From positions 310,001-374,000 of the forward strand of contig JACPEH010000008.1 in NCBI GenBank assembly GCA_016183655.1: a stretch of DNA of 64,000 nucleotides. The letters run 5' to 3'. Made by a program: the position numbers and the translations under genes. Of the stretch, positions 1-10,014 are shown in pieces. Source of the stretch: Rhodocyclales bacterium. Its GTDB lineage: Bacteria; Pseudomonadota; Gammaproteobacteria; Burkholderiales; Rhodocyclaceae. The notes beneath the pieces were generated by a model, which was not told where the DNA came from, made no database searches, and worked only from the letters and a program-made list of their open reading frames with translations. The first letter of the stretch is position 1. Every line of letters starts with the position of its first letter.

Positions 1-1
1 C

Positions 2-151
2 CTCGCCGAGCCGCCGCTGACCCGGCCGGAATGGCTGAACGTCGACGTCGCCAAAGCCTCGGTCACCGTCACCCGCCTGCCGCAGGCCGACGAGGTGCCG
101 TTCCCGATCGAGGTGCAGCACGTCGTCGAGTATTACGCGGTGCGGCTGTAA
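2..151 (+). CDS. C-terminal end of a small-subunit ribosomal protein S4-like protein (partial)
   Basis: The frame is open from base 2 to a TAA at 149-151 and gives about 49 residues. The tail has PEWLNVDV, a valine-rich strand, and then PIEVQHVVEYYA. This resembles the end of ribosomal protein S4, where a 'xWLxVD' segment is followed by an 'INExLIVExYS' strand. It differs from the usual S4 ending (aromatic and basic residues replace the final YSK), so it may be a divergent S4 paralogue and not the operon-encoded rpsD. Only the last quarter is visible, so the RNA-binding S4 domain cannot be checked. It is convergent with selD. Confidence 0.5.
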   Translation, partial: LAEPPLTRPEWLNVDVAKASVTVTRLPQADEVPFPIEVQHVVEYYAVRL

Positions 152-295
152 ACCAAGGTCGATCGTCGCCGCGGCTGGTATCGGGCAGGCGCCGGCGGCG
201 CGCAGACGGGGCAGCGAACGCCGCTGGATGGCGGTCGCGCGGGCAGTCACCCGGTACGCATCCGGTGCGCGCCGGGCTGGAAAGGCCGACCGGCT

Positions 296-1360
296 TCAGC
301 CGACGACGACGCGCGGCAGGCCGTCGATGATCTCGCCGACCACCGTCGCGTGGTCGAAGCCCTGCTGCAGGAAAGTCGCCAGCACTTCGGTGGCCACCTC
401 CGGCGCGCAGGAAACGAGCAGGCCGCCGCTGGTCTGCGGGTCGGCGAGCAGCATCTTCTCCGCCTCGCCGAGGCGGTCGGCGAGGGTCAGCTGCGCGCCG
501 TAGCTCTGCAGGTTGCGCGTCGAGGCGCCGGTGACGTAACCGGCGCGGGCGTAGTCGAGCACGTTCGGCAACAGCGGCAGCGCGTCGAAGCGGAGGTTTG
601 CCGCGACCTGCGAGGCGCGGCAAATTTCGAGCAGATGGCCGGCGAGCCCGAAGCCGGTGACGTCGGTCATCGCATGCACGCCCGCCAGGCAGGCGAGCGC
701 CGGCCCCGGCGTGTTGAGCTGGGTGGTCGAGGCGATCATCGTCGCGTAGTCGTGCTCGTGCAGCGCGTCCTTCTTGAACGCGGCGGAATAGATGCCGACG
801 CCGAGCCCCTTGCCGAGGATCAGCTTGTCGCCCGGCTTGGCGCCGGCGTTGCGCTTGACCTGGTCGGGCCGCACCAGGCCGATCGCGACCAGGCCGTAGA
901 TCGGCTCCAGCGAATCGATGGTGTGGCCGCCGGCGATCGGGATGCGCGCCCGGGCGCAGACCGCTTCGCCGCCTTCGAGGATGCGCCGGATGGTCGCCGT
1001 GTCGAGCTTGTTCACCGGCATGCCGACGATCGCCAGCGCGAACAGCGGCGTGCCGCCCATCGCGTAGATGTCGGAGATGGCGTTGGTCGCGGCGATCTGG
1101 CCGAAATGGTAGGGGTCGTCGACCACCGGCATGAAGAAGTCGGTGGTGGCGACGATCGCCTGCGCGTCGTTGAGTTTCCAGACGGCGGCGTCGTCGGCGG
1201 TTTCGATGCCGACCAGCAACTGCGGCGGCATCAGCGCCGGCGCCGTCTTGGCGAGGATCTGTTCGAGTACGCCGGGAGCGATCTTGCAGCCGCAGCCGCC
1301 GCCGTGGGCAAGCTGCGTCAGGCGGACGGGGGAAGCGGGAGACGCCGTGGTGTCGGACAT
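296..1360 (-). CDS. selD: Selenide, water dikinase (selenophosphate synthase)
   Basis: SelD makes selenophosphate from selenide and ATP in the cytosol, for selenocysteine tRNA and 2-selenouridine synthesis. The product is 354 residues, close to the usual 347. The N-terminal motif HGGGCGCK places the catalytic cysteine at about residue 23 and the lysine at 26. The catalytic position is Cys, not an in-frame TGA for selenocysteine. Later motifs TTDFF, GGHT and DVTGFGLAGHL are typical ATP/metal-binding stretches. I chose the ATG at 1360 because the ORF-track start adds a shadow of low-complexity residues. It lies downstream of the copper chaperone-like gene with a 68-bp gap, so it may be co-transcribed. 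No selA, selB or formate dehydrogenase gene is in the window. Confidence 0.95.
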   Translation of the reverse strand: MSDTTASPASPVRLTQLAHGGGCGCKIAPGVLEQILAKTAPALMPPQLLVGIETADDAAVWKLNDAQAIVATTDFFMPVVDDPYHFGQIAATNAISDIYAMGGTPLFALAIVGMPVNKLDTATIRRILEGGEAVCARARIPIAGGHTIDSLEPIYGLVAIGLVRPDQVKRNAGAKPGDKLILGKGLGVGIYSAAFKKDALHEHDYATMIASTTQLNTPGPALACLAGVHAMTDVTGFGLAGHLLEICRASQVAANLRFDALPLLPNVLDYARAGYVTGASTRNLQSYGAQLTLADRLGEAEKMLLADPQTSGGLLVSCAPEVATEVLATFLQQGFDHATVVGEIIDGLPRVVVG

Positions 1361-1428
1361 GGTCAGGGGGCCAGGATGCAAAGGCGTGATGTTAGCAGAG
1401 CCCGGCTGAGCAGCCGGTCGGCGGCCGT

Positions 1429-1635
1429 TCAGCCGGCGTCGAAGCCGGCATCCTCGATCGCCGCCCGCAGCCGGGCGACGGAGACCTGCGCCGGATCGAA
1501 GCGCACGCGCGCCTCGCCGGCGCCCAGCGTCACCGCCACGTCGGCGACCCCGGGCAGCGCCTGCAAGGCACCGCCGACGCCCTTGACGCACCCCTGGCAG
1601 CTCATGCCGCCGACCTTGATGACGATCTCTTCCAT
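1429..1635 (-). CDS. Heavy-metal-associated (HMA) domain protein, copper chaperone-like
   Basis: This is a 68-residue single-domain protein with the metal-binding loop GGMSCQGC (Cys13 and Cys16) and the beta-alpha-beta-beta-alpha-beta pattern of CopZ/Atx1 chaperones. Such proteins carry Cu(I) to P-type ATPases in the cytosol. The copper ATPase gene lies upstream on the same strand, separated by the GGDEF/EAL gene and a repeat element, which supports a copper role. The ATG at 1635 directly follows the end of the 1637-1873 inverted-repeat element, so the TAGGAT at its end probably serves as the ribosome binding site. The longer ORF in the track reads into the repeat and is not likely to be real. 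Confidence 0.88.
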   Translation of the reverse strand: MEEIVIKVGGMSCQGCVKGVGGALQALPGVADVAVTLGAGEARVRFDPAQVSVARLRAAIEDAGFDAG

Positions 1636-1636
1636 G

Positions 1637-1873
1637 ATCCTAGAAACCGCAGTTGAACGCGCCCGCCGGTGCGCCCAGGCTGGTGTCTGGCACGAAGCGA
1701 CGACGCGGCAGGCTCCCGCCTGCAAGGAGGAGCGACAAAGCCAGGCGCCGGCCTGGGTGTGCCGGCGGGCGCGTAGCGGACTCACCCAGCGGGTGATCCT
1801 GGTCGAAGGCGGTAAACTCAATGTCCATGCGGCGTTCCCAATGCAATCAGCGGTCAACTGCGGTTTCTAGGAT
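1637..1873. repeat. Palindromic intergenic element with 20-bp terminal inverted repeats (MITE- or REP-like)
   Basis: The ends atcctagaaaccgcagttga (1637-1656) and its exact reverse complement (1854-1873) enclose about 200 bp. Inside, a second pair of arms (1657-1680 and 1751-1774) is complementary at 21 of 24 positions, so the element can fold into a long stem. It fills almost the whole gap between the GGDEF/EAL stop and the copper chaperone start. ORFs inside it are low-complexity and end in NCGF from the repeat itself. It looks like a non-autonomous mobile or dispersed repeat. I cannot test the copy number from one window. Confidence 0.75.
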
Positions 1874-1881
1874 GATGTTCC

Positions 1882-4800
1882 TCACTGCGTGACGACGAAT
1901 GGCTGGCGCGCCAGCAGCCCGGCGAAATCCGCGGCCGGCACCGGCTTGCTGAAATGATAGCCCTGCACCGCGTGGCACCCCTGGCGGCGCAGCATGTCGA
2001 GCTGCTCGGCGGTCTCCACGCCCTCGGCGATGACCTGCAGGCGCAGGCTCTGCCCCATCGAGATGACAGTGCTGGCGATCGCCCAGTCGTCGGCGTCGGT
2101 GACGATGTCGCGGACGAAGCTCTGGTCGATCTTCAGCTTGTCGATCGGGAAGCGCTTCAGGTAGGAGAGGCTGGAGTAGCCGGTGCCGAAATCGTCGATC
2201 GCCAACTGCACGCCCATCGCCGACAGCTGGCGCAGCGTCTGCACCGTCGCCTCGGCATCCTCCATGACGATGCTCTCGGTCAGCTCCAGCTCCAGATGCT
2301 CGGCCGGCAGCCCGGTCAGCTGCAGGATGCCGGCAATCGCCTCGTCGAAGCGCTTCTGGCGGAACTGCGCCGACGAGATGTTCACCGCGACGCTGATCGG
2401 CGGCAGGCCGCCGGCCCGCCATTCGGCGGCCTGCCGGCAGGCTTCCTTGAGCACCCAGGCGCCGATCGGCACGATCAGGCCGCTGGCCTCGGCGATCGGC
2501 ACGAAACGGGCGGGCGAGATCATCCCCAGCTGCGGGTGCTGCCAGCGGATCAGCGCCTCGGCGCCGATGATGCGGCCGCTGCCGAGGTCGATCTGCGGCT
2601 GGTAGTGCAGCACCAGCTCATGCCGTTCGAGGGCGACGCGTAGGCTGTTCTCCAGCATCAGCCGCTCCAGCGCCGCCTCGTTCATCTCGCGGGCGAAGAA
2701 CTGGTAGGCGTTGCGACCGCTTTCCTTGGCCCGGTACATCGCCGTGTCGGCGTGCTTCAGCAGCGTCTCGAAGTCCTCGCCGTCCTGCGGGAACAGGCTG
2801 ATGCCGATCGACGGCGTCACCGTCAGCAGGTGGCCGTCGGTCATGAACGACTGCGACACCGCCTTGAGGATCTTGCGCGCGACGCTGGCGGTGCCCTCGA
2901 TGCTGGTCTCGGCGCAGACGACGACGAACTCGTCGCCGCCCAGCCGCGCCAGCGTGTCGATCTTGCGCACGCAGCCGGTCATCCGCTGCGCCACCTCGCA
3001 CAGCAGCTGGTCGCCGGTGAAGTGGCCGAGCGAATCGTTGATCGTCTTGAAGTGGTCGAGGTCGATGAACAGCAGCGAGGCCAGCGTGCCTTCGCGCCGG
3101 GCCAGCGCCAGCACCTGGTCGACGCGGTCCTGCAGCAGCGTGCGGTTGGGCAGCCGGGTCAGCGGGTCGTAGTAGGCCAGCTGGCGGATGCGCGCCTCGG
3201 CGGCATGGCGCTCGGAGATGTCCGACGAGATGCCGATGTAGTTGATGATGCGGCCTTCGACATCGCGGTAGGCGCTGATCGTCAGCCAGGCGGGGAACAC
3301 CTCGCCGTTCTTGCGCCGGTTCCACAGCTCGCCCTGCCAGACGCCGTCGCGGTCGATCGCTTCCCACATCGCGGCGTAGAACTCTGGCGGCTGCCGCCCG
3401 GAGCTGAGGAAGTTCGGCTTCTGGCCGACCGCTTCCTCGCGGCTGAAGCCGGTGACGCGGGTGAACGCCGGGTTGACGGTGATGATGCGGCGCTCGGCGT
3501 CGGTGATCAGGATCACTTCCTCGCCGACGTCGAACACCCGCTGCGCCAGGCGCAGCCCCTCCTCCGCCCGCCGCCGCGCGGAGATGTCGCGGAAGATCGC
3601 CTGCAGCTGCTTGCGGCCGGCGTTCTCGATGACGCTGGTGCTGACCTCGACCGGCACGTCCTCGCCGTCGGCGTTGCGGATGCGCATCTCCTCGGGCGCG
3701 CCGCCGCCGCTGATGATGTGCCGGCGCAGCTCGGCCTCGTGCCGCGCGCGCCGGTCGGGCGGGAAGATGTCCACCGACGGCAGCCGCAACAGCTTCTCGC
3801 GCGGCCGCCGGAACAGTATTTCGGCGGCGATGTTGGCCTCGACGATGGTTCCCGTCTCGCCGTCGATGACGATGATCGCGTCCTGCGCCGACTCGAACAG
3901 CCCGCGGTAGCGGTTACGCGACTCGACGATCTGGTCCTCGACCAGGCGCTGCGCGGTCAGGTCGAAGACCGTGCCGACCGAGGCCGGCGCGCCGCTGAAG
4001 GTCGCCGGCATGCCCATGATGGCGATCGGGAACTGGCTGCCGTCCTTGCGCACGCCGGTCAGCTCGTAGGGAAAACCCGGTTCGCCGGCAGCCCGCCGCC
4101 GCATCTGCTCGCGCAGCCAGTCGTGCTGCTCGGGCGCGACGATATCGAGCGGCCCAATCGCCAGCAGCTCCTCCTCGCTGTAGCCGAAGTAGTTGGCCAG
4201 CCGCGGGTTCACATAGACGAAGCGCATGTCCTGCAGCATGAAGATGCCCACCTGCGCCGCCCGCATGATGCCGCTGTACTTCGCCTCGCTCTCGCGCAGC
4301 GCGCTTTCCTGCGCGATGCGTTGCGAGATGTCGCGCTGGATGCCGAAGATGCCGAGCACGCGCCCGGCTTCGTCGAGATCCGCCAGCAGCTGCATCTCGA
4401 CCGCGCAGACGACGCCGGGACACGGCACCAGCTCGATCGTGGCGAGGCTACTTTTCGCCAGCAGGCAGTCGGCGAGCGCCTGCCGCCAGGCTTCCGGCGC
4501 CCGCGCCGGCACGGCGTCGAGCGTGGCGCCGGAAAACGCCGCCGCCGTCCGCCCGCATTGCGCGGCGAACGCTTCGTTGACGCGCAGGAAGTGCAGGCTG
4601 TCGAGCCAGGCCGTGGCGCCGTCGCACGGCAGCGGCGCGGCGAAACGCAGCACGAAGCAGCCATCGAGCGACTGCGCGAAGAAGTCGCCGAGCAGGCGCG
4701 CACTTTCCTGCAGCGACTCCTCGGCCCGCCTGCGCTCGGTGATGTCGGTGGTGATACCGAAGACGGCGACCGGCCGGCCGTCGGCGTCGGCTTCGACGGT

Positions 4801-5151
4801 CACCGCGTTGCTGAACCAGGCCAGTTTCCCGTCCGCCAGGCGGAGCGGAAATTCGACGTGCGTCGGCGTCTGCCGCCCCGGCGCAGCCGCCGCGACGACG
4901 CGGAAGTGATCTATGCAGCGCGCATAGTCGTCGGCCGGCATGCGTTCGCGGAGCACCGCCAGGCCGCGCTGGCGCAGCTCGGCCAGCGGCGCGCCGAGCA
5001 GTTGCTCGGCGTTGGCGCTGACGTAGTCGTAGGCGTCGGTGAGCAGGTTGGCGCGATAGACGATGTGCTCGGCGCAGCCGAGGATTTCGCGCAGCATGTC
5101 GCCGCCGTCGGCCGACGGCGGGACCTCCTGTGCGCGACGAGCTTCGTTCAT
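1882..5151 (-). CDS. Multi-PAS sensor protein with GGDEF and EAL domains (c-di-GMP turnover)
   Basis: The product is 1089 residues and, with no clear membrane segment, is likely cytosolic. About five PAS/PAC modules fill residues 20-650. They are followed by a GGDEF domain with intact GGDEF at 738-742 and an EAL domain with intact EAL at about 865 and [10 protein letters not shown] near the C terminus. The inhibitory site RxxD (RKID) lies exactly five residues before GGDEF, so the cyclase half can probably be product-inhibited. Both catalytic motifs look active, so the net direction cannot be predicted. The ATG at 5151 overlaps the copA stop as ATGA, which excludes the 1463-aa ORF in the track and suggests translational coupling to the copper ATPase. 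Confidence 0.93.
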   Translation of the reverse strand: MNEARRAQEVPPSADGGDMLREILGCAEHIVYRANLLTDAYDYVSANAEQLLGAPLAELRQRGLAVLRERMPADDYARCIDHFRVVAAAAPGRQTPTHVEFPLRLADGKLAWFSNAVTVEADADGRPVAVFGITTDITERRRAEESLQESARLLGDFFAQSLDGCFVLRFAAPLPCDGATAWLDSLHFLRVNEAFAAQCGRTAAAFSGATLDAVPARAPEAWRQALADCLLAKSSLATIELVPCPGVVCAVEMQLLADLDEAGRVLGIFGIQRDISQRIAQESALRESEAKYSGIMRAAQVGIFMLQDMRFVYVNPRLANYFGYSEEELLAIGPLDIVAPEQHDWLREQMRRRAAGEPGFPYELTGVRKDGSQFPIAIMGMPATFSGAPASVGTVFDLTAQRLVEDQIVESRNRYRGLFESAQDAIIVIDGETGTIVEANIAAEILFRRPREKLLRLPSVDIFPPDRRARHEAELRRHIISGGGAPEEMRIRNADGEDVPVEVSTSVIENAGRKQLQAIFRDISARRRAEEGLRLAQRVFDVGEEVILITDAERRIITVNPAFTRVTGFSREEAVGQKPNFLSSGRQPPEFYAAMWEAIDRDGVWQGELWNRRKNGEVFPAWLTISAYRDVEGRIINYIGISSDISERHAAEARIRQLAYYDPLTRLPNRTLLQDRVDQVLALARREGTLASLLFIDLDHFKTINDSLGHFTGDQLLCEVAQRMTGCVRKIDTLARLGGDEFVVVCAETSIEGTASVARKILKAVSQSFMTDGHLLTVTPSIGISLFPQDGEDFETLLKHADTAMYRAKESGRNAYQFFAREMNEAALERLMLENSLRVALERHELVLHYQPQIDLGSGRIIGAEALIRWQHPQLGMISPARFVPIAEASGLIVPIGAWVLKEACRQAAEWRAGGLPPISVAVNISSAQFRQKRFDEAIAGILQLTGLPAEHLELELTESIVMEDAEATVQTLRQLSAMGVQLAIDDFGTGYSSLSYLKRFPIDKLKIDQSFVRDIVTDADDWAIASTVISMGQSLRLQVIAEGVETAEQLDMLRRQGCHAVQGYHFSKPVPAADFAGLLARQPFVVTQ

Positions 5152-7613
5152 GACGCCCTTTCTCCGTGCGTTCCCTGCGGCTGCCAGCGTTTCAGCAGCA
5201 GCGAATTGGAGACCACCGATACCGAACTCAGCGCCATCGCCGCCCCGGCGACGACCGGGTTGAGCAGGCCGAGCGCCGCCAGCGGAATGCCAAGGACATT
5301 GTAGATGAAGGCGAAGAACAGGTTCTGCCGGATTTTGCCGAGCGTCGCCCGCGACAGCAGGATGGCGTCGGCGACGCCCTTCAGGTCGCTGCCGATCAGC
5401 GTCAGGTCGGCGGCCTCGATCGCCGCGTCGGAGCCGGCGCCGATGGCGAAGCCGACGTCGGCGGCGGCCAGCGCCGGCGCGTCGTTGATGCCGTCGCCGA
5501 CCATCGCCACGCAGCGGCCGGCGCCCTTCAGCGCGTTGACCTCGGCGGCCTTGTCGCCGGGCAGGATGCCGGCGCGGAAGTCGTCGATGCCGGCGGCGCG
5601 CGCCACCGCCGCGGCGGTGACCGCGTTGTCGCCGGTGAGCATGACGACCTGCAGGCCCATCGCCCGCAGCCGCGCCACCGCCGCCACCGACCCCGGCCGC
5701 AGCGGGTCGGCGATGGCCAGCAAGGCCAGCAGGCGGCCGCCCTCGGCCAGCGCGACGACGGTCTTGCCCTCGCCCTGCAGGCGCTGCAGCTCGTCGCGCC
5801 GCGTCACCGCGTCGGCGGCCCACGCCGCCGCGCCGAGACGCAGGCTGCGGCCGTCGACGACGCCTTCCACCCCCTTGCCGGGAATCGCCTGGAAACCGCT
5901 TACCGCGGGCAGGGTGATGCCGGCCGCGGCGGCCCGTTCGAGCACCGCACGCGCCAGCGGATGTTCGGAGCCCTGCTCCAGCGCCGCGGCCAGGCGCAGC
6001 GCGGTCGCCTCGTCGATGCCGTCGACGATCAGGTCGGTGACCTCCGGTTCGCCGCGCGTCAGCGTGCCGGTCTTGTCGACGGCGAGCACGCCGATCCGTT
6101 CGGCGCGTTCGAGGGCCTCGGCATTCTTCACCAGGATGCCGGCGGCGGCGCCGCGGCCGGTGCCGACCATGATCGCCGTCGGCGTCGCCAGCCCGAGCGC
6201 GCAGGGACAGGCGATGACGAGCACGGCGACGGCGTCGATCAGCGCCTCGGCGAGATCGCCGGCGAACAGCCACCAGCCGGCGAAGGTCAGGAGCGCGACG
6301 AAGCAGACGACGGGAACGAAGATCGCCGAGATGCGGTCGGCGAGCCGCTGCACCGGCGCCTTCGAACCCTGTGCCTCGGCCACCAGCCGGATGATGCCGG
6401 CCAGCAGCGTGTGCTCGCCGACGCCGGTGGCGCGGCAGCGCAGCTGGCCGAGCGCGTTCTGCGTCGCGGCGAAGACGCGGCTGCCGGCGGCCTTCGCCAC
6501 CGGCATGCTCTCGCCGGTAAGCATCGCCTCGTTGACGCTGGAAGCGCCGTCGAGGACCAGGCCGTCGACCGGCACGCTCTCGCCGGGGCGGACGATGAAG
6601 ACGTCGCCGGGCAGCAGCGAATCGGCCGCCACCTCGACCAGCTGGCCGTCGCGCTCGATGCGCGCGGTGCGCGGCTGCAGCCGGATCAGCGCCTCGATCG
6701 CCGCCGTGGTGCCGGCCTTGGCGCGCGCTTCGAGCAGCTTGCCCATCAGCACCAGCGTGATCACCGCCGCCGAGGCCTCGAAATAGACGTGGCGATGCTC
6801 GAAGCCGAGGACCGTGACCACCGCCGAAAAGGCCCAGGCCATGCTGGTGCCGAGCGCGACCAGCACGTCCATGTTGGCGCCGCTCCAGCCGCCGCCGCGC
6901 AGCGCCTTCCAGCCGCCCTCATAGAAACGCCAGCCGATCCAGAACTGCACCGGCGTCGCCAGCGCGAGCTGCAGCCAGCGCGGGATCGGGTCGGCCGCAT
7001 GGCCGCCGGCATCGCTGCCGAACATCCACAGCATCTGCAGCAGCAGCGGCAAGGTCAGTGCCGCCGCAACGTAGAAGCGGCGAAGCTCGGCGCGATAGGC
7101 GGCGATGCGGCGCGCCTTCTCCTCGGCACGCGAACGGTCGTCGGCGACGCGTGCCGAGAAGCCGGCTTTTTCCACGGCAGCGATCAGCTCGGCCGGCGCC
7201 GCCCGGCCGGGAACGTAGCGGATGCGCGCGCGCTCGGCGGCGAGGTTGACGCTGGCCTCGACGCCGTCGATCCGGCGCAGCACCTTCTCGATGCGCGCGG
7301 CGCAGGCGGCGCAGGTCATGCCGCCGATCGCCAGTTCGACGGTCTGCGGCGGCACGGAAAAGCCGGCGCGTTCGATCGCCGCGACCACCTGCGCCGGCGC
7401 GGTTGCATCGCCGGCGACGCGGACGCGCGCCCGTTCGGCCGCCAGATTGACGTCGGCCTCGACACCGGGCAGGCGCTTGAGCACCTTCTCGATGCGCGCC
7501 GCGCAGGCGGCACAGGTCATGCCGCCGATCGGCAGGTCGAGCTGGCGGGACAGCCCCGGGTTGGTCGGATCGTTCATGGATTGGGTGATGGGCTCGTGGA
7601 TCGACTCGCTCAT
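5148..7613 (-). CDS. copA: Copper-exporting P1B-type ATPase
   Basis: This inner-membrane pump expels Cu(I) at the cost of ATP. The product is 821 residues. Two N-terminal HMA domains carry GMTCAAC (Cys34/37 and Cys101/104). The family hallmarks follow in order: TGES in the actuator domain, the CPC metal site in the membrane (469-471), DKTGT with phosphorylated Asp513, SEHPLA in the nucleotide domain and GDGIND. Eight membrane helices are expected. The ATG at 7613 overlaps the stop of the upstream TauE/SafE-like gene as ATGA and was chosen for that reason; an internal ATG at 7577 is possible. A CcoI role in cytochrome cbb3 assembly is an alternative, but two HMA domains favour CopA. Confidence 0.93.
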   Translation of the reverse strand: MSESIHEPITQSMNDPTNPGLSRQLDLPIGGMTCAACAARIEKVLKRLPGVEADVNLAAERARVRVAGDATAPAQVVAAIERAGFSVPPQTVELAIGGMTCAACAARIEKVLRRIDGVEASVNLAAERARIRYVPGRAAPAELIAAVEKAGFSARVADDRSRAEEKARRIAAYRAELRRFYVAAALTLPLLLQMLWMFGSDAGGHAADPIPRWLQLALATPVQFWIGWRFYEGGWKALRGGGWSGANMDVLVALGTSMAWAFSAVVTVLGFEHRHVYFEASAAVITLVLMGKLLEARAKAGTTAAIEALIRLQPRTARIERDGQLVEVAADSLLPGDVFIVRPGESVPVDGLVLDGASSVNEAMLTGESMPVAKAAGSRVFAATQNALGQLRCRATGVGEHTLLAGIIRLVAEAQGSKAPVQRLADRISAIFVPVVCFVALLTFAGWWLFAGDLAEALIDAVAVLVIACPCALGLATPTAIMVGTGRGAAAGILVKNAEALERAERIGVLAVDKTGTLTRGEPEVTDLIVDGIDEATALRLAAALEQGSEHPLARAVLERAAAAGITLPAVSGFQAIPGKGVEGVVDGRSLRLGAAAWAADAVTRRDELQRLQGEGKTVVALAEGGRLLALLAIADPLRPGSVAAVARLRAMGLQVVMLTGDNAVTAAAVARAAGIDDFRAGILPGDKAAEVNALKGAGRCVAMVGDGINDAPALAAADVGFAIGAGSDAAIEAADLTLIGSDLKGVADAILLSRATLGKIRQNLFFAFIYNVLGIPLAALGLLNPVVAGAAMALSSVSVVSNSLLLKRWQPQGTHGERAS

Positions 7614-8287
7614 GCGCCGCCGGCTCCGGCAGCGAGACGCCAGGCGCCAAGCAACCCCCACAGCCCGAAGCCGGCGACCACCGCGCCGGCGACGCCGCGC
7701 AGCCATGCCTGCCGGACGAAGCGGCGCAGGCGGGCGAGCAGCAGGCCGGCGAGCAGCAGGTTGGGTAGCGTCCCGGCGCCGAAGGCGAGCATCAGCAAGG
7801 CGCCCTGCACCGGCGAGCCGGCGGTCAGTGCGGTGGCCAGCGCGCTATAGACCAGGCCGCAGGGCAGCCAGCCCCAGAGCAGGCCGAGCGGAAAGGCGCG
7901 GGCCGCGGTGGTGGCCGGCAGGAAGCGGCGGGTCAGCGGCTGGATGCGCCGCCACAGGCGCTGGCCGAGGCGCTCGGTGAAGGCCAGCGCGCGCGTGACG
8001 CCGACCAGATAGAGACCGAGCGCGATCAACATCAGGCTGGCGACGACCTGCAGCGCGAGACGCAGCGGCAGCTGGCCGGAGAGCGCCAGCGCGCCGCCGA
8101 CAGCGCCGACCAGTGCGCCGGCCAGCCCGTAGGAAACGATCCGCCCGAGATTGTAGGCGAGGTGCAGCGACAGCCGCGGCGGACCGCCCATCGACAGCGC
8201 ACCGACGATGCCGCCGCACATGCCGACGCAGTGCGTGCCGCCGAGCAGACCGACGAGGAACAGCGCGAAATAACCGGAATCGGGCAT
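7610..8287 (-). CDS. TauE/SafE-like membrane protein of the copper/cytochrome maturation type
   Basis: The product has 225 residues and about six hydrophobic helices. The N-terminal motif [14 protein letters not shown] and the central [15 protein letters not shown] are typical of the COG2836 family. These proteins sit beside copper ATPases and cbb3 oxidase assembly genes and are thought to act in metal handling or cytochrome maturation. The conserved Cys/His of THCVGMC could bind copper. The ATG at 8287 is preferred; the track start is a TTG one codon earlier. It is the first gene of the apparent operon TauE-copA-GGDEF/EAL. The exact substrate is unknown. Confidence 0.82.
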   Translation of the reverse strand: MPDSGYFALFLVGLLGGTHCVGMCGGIVGALSMGGPPRLSLHLAYNLGRIVSYGLAGALVGAVGGALALSGQLPLRLALQVVASLMLIALGLYLVGVTRALAFTERLGQRLWRRIQPLTRRFLPATTAARAFPLGLLWGWLPCGLVYSALATALTAGSPVQGALLMLAFGAGTLPNLLLAGLLLARLRRFVRQAWLRGVAGAVVAGFGLWGLLGAWRLAAGAGGA

Positions 8288-8289
8288 CA

Positions 8290-8550
8290 AGAGGGGCTGG
8301 GGACTAGGGGCTAGAGACTAGAGAAACCATGCAGATTCTACCCTAGCCCCTAACCTCTAGCCCCTAGTAGCCAGTCATATTGGAACGGATGGATAGGTTC
8401 GTCATTCCGGCGAACGCCGGAATCCAGGAAAAACCCGCAAAAACTCGCCCCGCCAACGTACGAGCCTACCACCTGGATTCCGGGTCAAGCCCGGAATGAC
8501 GGGGGTCACATCAACCGGATTCGAGTTGACTGACTACTAGCCTCTAGCCC
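8290..8550. repeat. Repeat-rich spacer: CTAGCCCCTA-type repeats around a REP-like hairpin pair
   Basis: No gene is visible in this 261-bp spacer. Variants of ctagcccctag recur near 8300-8320, 8344-8370 and 8538-8553. An inverted pair, ctagtagccagtca (8364-8377) and tgactgactactag (8527-8540), encloses a second structure. That is gtcattccgg...ccggaatccag (8401-8427) facing ctggattccgg...cccggaatgac (8472-8501). The attcc/ggaat palindrome type is a common dispersed repeat in proteobacteria (compare the neisserial dRS3-type repeats). The last CTAG copy reaches into the TAG stop of hemN. Confidence 0.7.
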
Positions 8551-9945
8551 CTAAATCACTTTCGAGTAGCGCGTGCGCTGCCGGTCGGCGCGCAGGTAGC
8601 GGTCGAAGATCATCGAGATCGCGCGCACCAGCATGCGGCCGGCGGGGAGCACGGTGATCCACTTGTCGTCGACCTTGACCAGGCCGGCCGCCTGGAATTC
8701 CTTGAGATCCTCAAGCTCGGCGGCGAAGTACTTGCGGAAGTCGATCAGGTGGGCGATCTCGATCGATTCCAGCGACAGCTCGAAGTGGCACATCAGCGCC
8801 TGGATGATCGAGCGGCGCAGGATGTCGTCGGCCGACAGCTCGATGCCGCGATAGACCGGCAGGATGCCGGCGTCGAGGCGGTCGTAGTACTCGTCGAGCG
8901 TCTTCACGTTCTGTTCGTAGGTCGGTCCGACCTTGCCGATCGCCGAGATGCCGAAGGCCAGCAGGTCGCAGTCGGCATAGGTCGAATAGCCCTGGAAGTT
9001 GCGGTGCAGGCGCCCCTGGCGCTGGGCCACGGCGAGTTCGTCCTCGGGCTTGGCGAAGTGGTCCATGCCGATGTAGACGTAGCCGGCCTCGGTCAGCTTG
9101 CGGATCGCCAGCGACAGGATCTGCATGCGGGCGTCCGGCGTCGGCAGGTCGGCGTCGGCGATGCGCCGCTGCGGCTTGAACAGGCTCGGCAGGTGCGCGT
9201 AGTTGTAGATCGACAGGCGGTCCGGGTCCATCGCCAGCACGCGTTCGAGCGAGCGGTTGAAGCCCATCACCGTCTGGAACGGCAGGCCGTAGATGAGGTC
9301 GATCGACACCGACTTGAAACCGTTGGCACGTGCGGCCTTGATCACGGTTTCGGTCTCTTCCTCGGTCTGGATGCGGTTGACCGCCTGCTGCACGCGCTCG
9401 TCGAAGTCCTGGACGCCGACGCTCATGCGGTTGAAGCCGAGTTCGCCGAGCAGTTGCACGGTCGGCACATCGACCTTGCGCGGGTCGACCTCGATCGAAT
9501 ATTCGCCGCCGTCGAGCAGGCGGAAATGCTTCCGCGTCGCGCCCATCAGCTGCCGCATCTCGTCGTGCGAGAGGAAGGTCGGCGTGCCGCCGCCCCAGTG
9601 CAGCTGGATCACGTCGTGGTTGCCATCCAGGCACTGGCTCTGCAGATCGAGCTCTTTTGCCAGGTATTTCAGGTACTTGGCCGAGCGCCCGTGATCCTTG
9701 GTGATGATCTTGTTGCAGGCGCAGTAGTAGCAGATGGTGTTACAGAAGGGGATGTGAAAGTATAATGACAGCGGACGGCTGATGCCGCCGATGTTGCGCT
9801 TTCCCAGCCACAATTTGTAGGCTTCCGCGTCGAAGGCCTCGACGAAGCGGTCCGCCGTCGGATACGACGTGTAGCGAGGACCGTTGATGTCGAAGCGGCG
9901 AATGATCTGCGGATCAAAGACAAGGTTGGGCGCGGCGAAGTTCAT
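8551..9945 (-). CDS. hemN: Oxygen-independent coproporphyrinogen III dehydrogenase (radical SAM)
   Basis: HemN converts coproporphyrinogen III to protoporphyrinogen IX without oxygen, using SAM and a [4Fe-4S] cluster in the cytosol. The product is 464 residues (usual length about 457). The radical SAM motif is CNTICYYC, with Cys68, Cys72 and Cys75, and another Cys follows at 77. GGGTPTFL and the DVPTVQLLGELGFNRMSVGVQDFD region are typical of the family. The ATG at 9945 gives MNFAAPNLVFDPQIIRRFDINGPRYTSYPTA, the normal HemN start; the 727-aa track ORF reads through the divergent fnr. It is the target of an FNR-type promoter in the shared spacer. Confidence 0.97.
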   Translation of the reverse strand: MNFAAPNLVFDPQIIRRFDINGPRYTSYPTADRFVEAFDAEAYKLWLGKRNIGGISRPLSLYFHIPFCNTICYYCACNKIITKDHGRSAKYLKYLAKELDLQSQCLDGNHDVIQLHWGGGTPTFLSHDEMRQLMGATRKHFRLLDGGEYSIEVDPRKVDVPTVQLLGELGFNRMSVGVQDFDERVQQAVNRIQTEEETETVIKAARANGFKSVSIDLIYGLPFQTVMGFNRSLERVLAMDPDRLSIYNYAHLPSLFKPQRRIADADLPTPDARMQILSLAIRKLTEAGYVYIGMDHFAKPEDELAVAQRQGRLHRNFQGYSTYADCDLLAFGISAIGKVGPTYEQNVKTLDEYYDRLDAGILPVYRGIELSADDILRRSIIQALMCHFELSLESIEIAHLIDFRKYFAAELEDLKEFQAAGLVKVDDKWITVLPAGRMLVRAISMIFDRYLRADRQRTRYSKVI

Positions 9946-9972
9946 TGGTTTAAAGTGGTACGTGTGCTGCGG

Positions 9973-10014
9973 ATTATCGGTTGCCCCGTAAACACGCACG
10001 TTGACTTGGATCAA
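9973..10014 (-). promoter_or_regulatory. FNR box and class II promoter of hemN; also upstream of fnr
   Basis: The sequence ttgacttggatcaa (10001-10014) fits the FNR consensus TTGAT-N4-ATCAA with one change. Reading toward hemN, exactly 22 bases separate it from gataat (9973-9978), a -10 hexamer with one mismatch. This centres the box at -41.5, the classic position for activation, with a transcription start near 9966 and a leader of about 20 nt. For the divergent fnr the same geometry would put the start at the ATG, so there the box more likely mediates autorepression. Confidence 0.8.

Noticed and set aside
1640-1846. 68-aa ORF inside the 1637-1873 element
   Set aside because: Its ends are translated from the repeat (NCGF at the C terminus), it has no start context, and it overlaps the inner stem.
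5166-7850. Long plus-strand ORF (894 aa) opposite copA, and similar long ORFs opposite carB, nuoG and the hox genes
   Set aside because: They are antisense shadows of well-recognised genes in high-GC DNA, rich in Arg/Ala/His/Gln, with no family features or ribosome sites.
8401-8501. CRISPR-like repeat array
   Set aside because: Only two inverted copies are present, facing each other. There are no regular spacers and no cas genes in the window.
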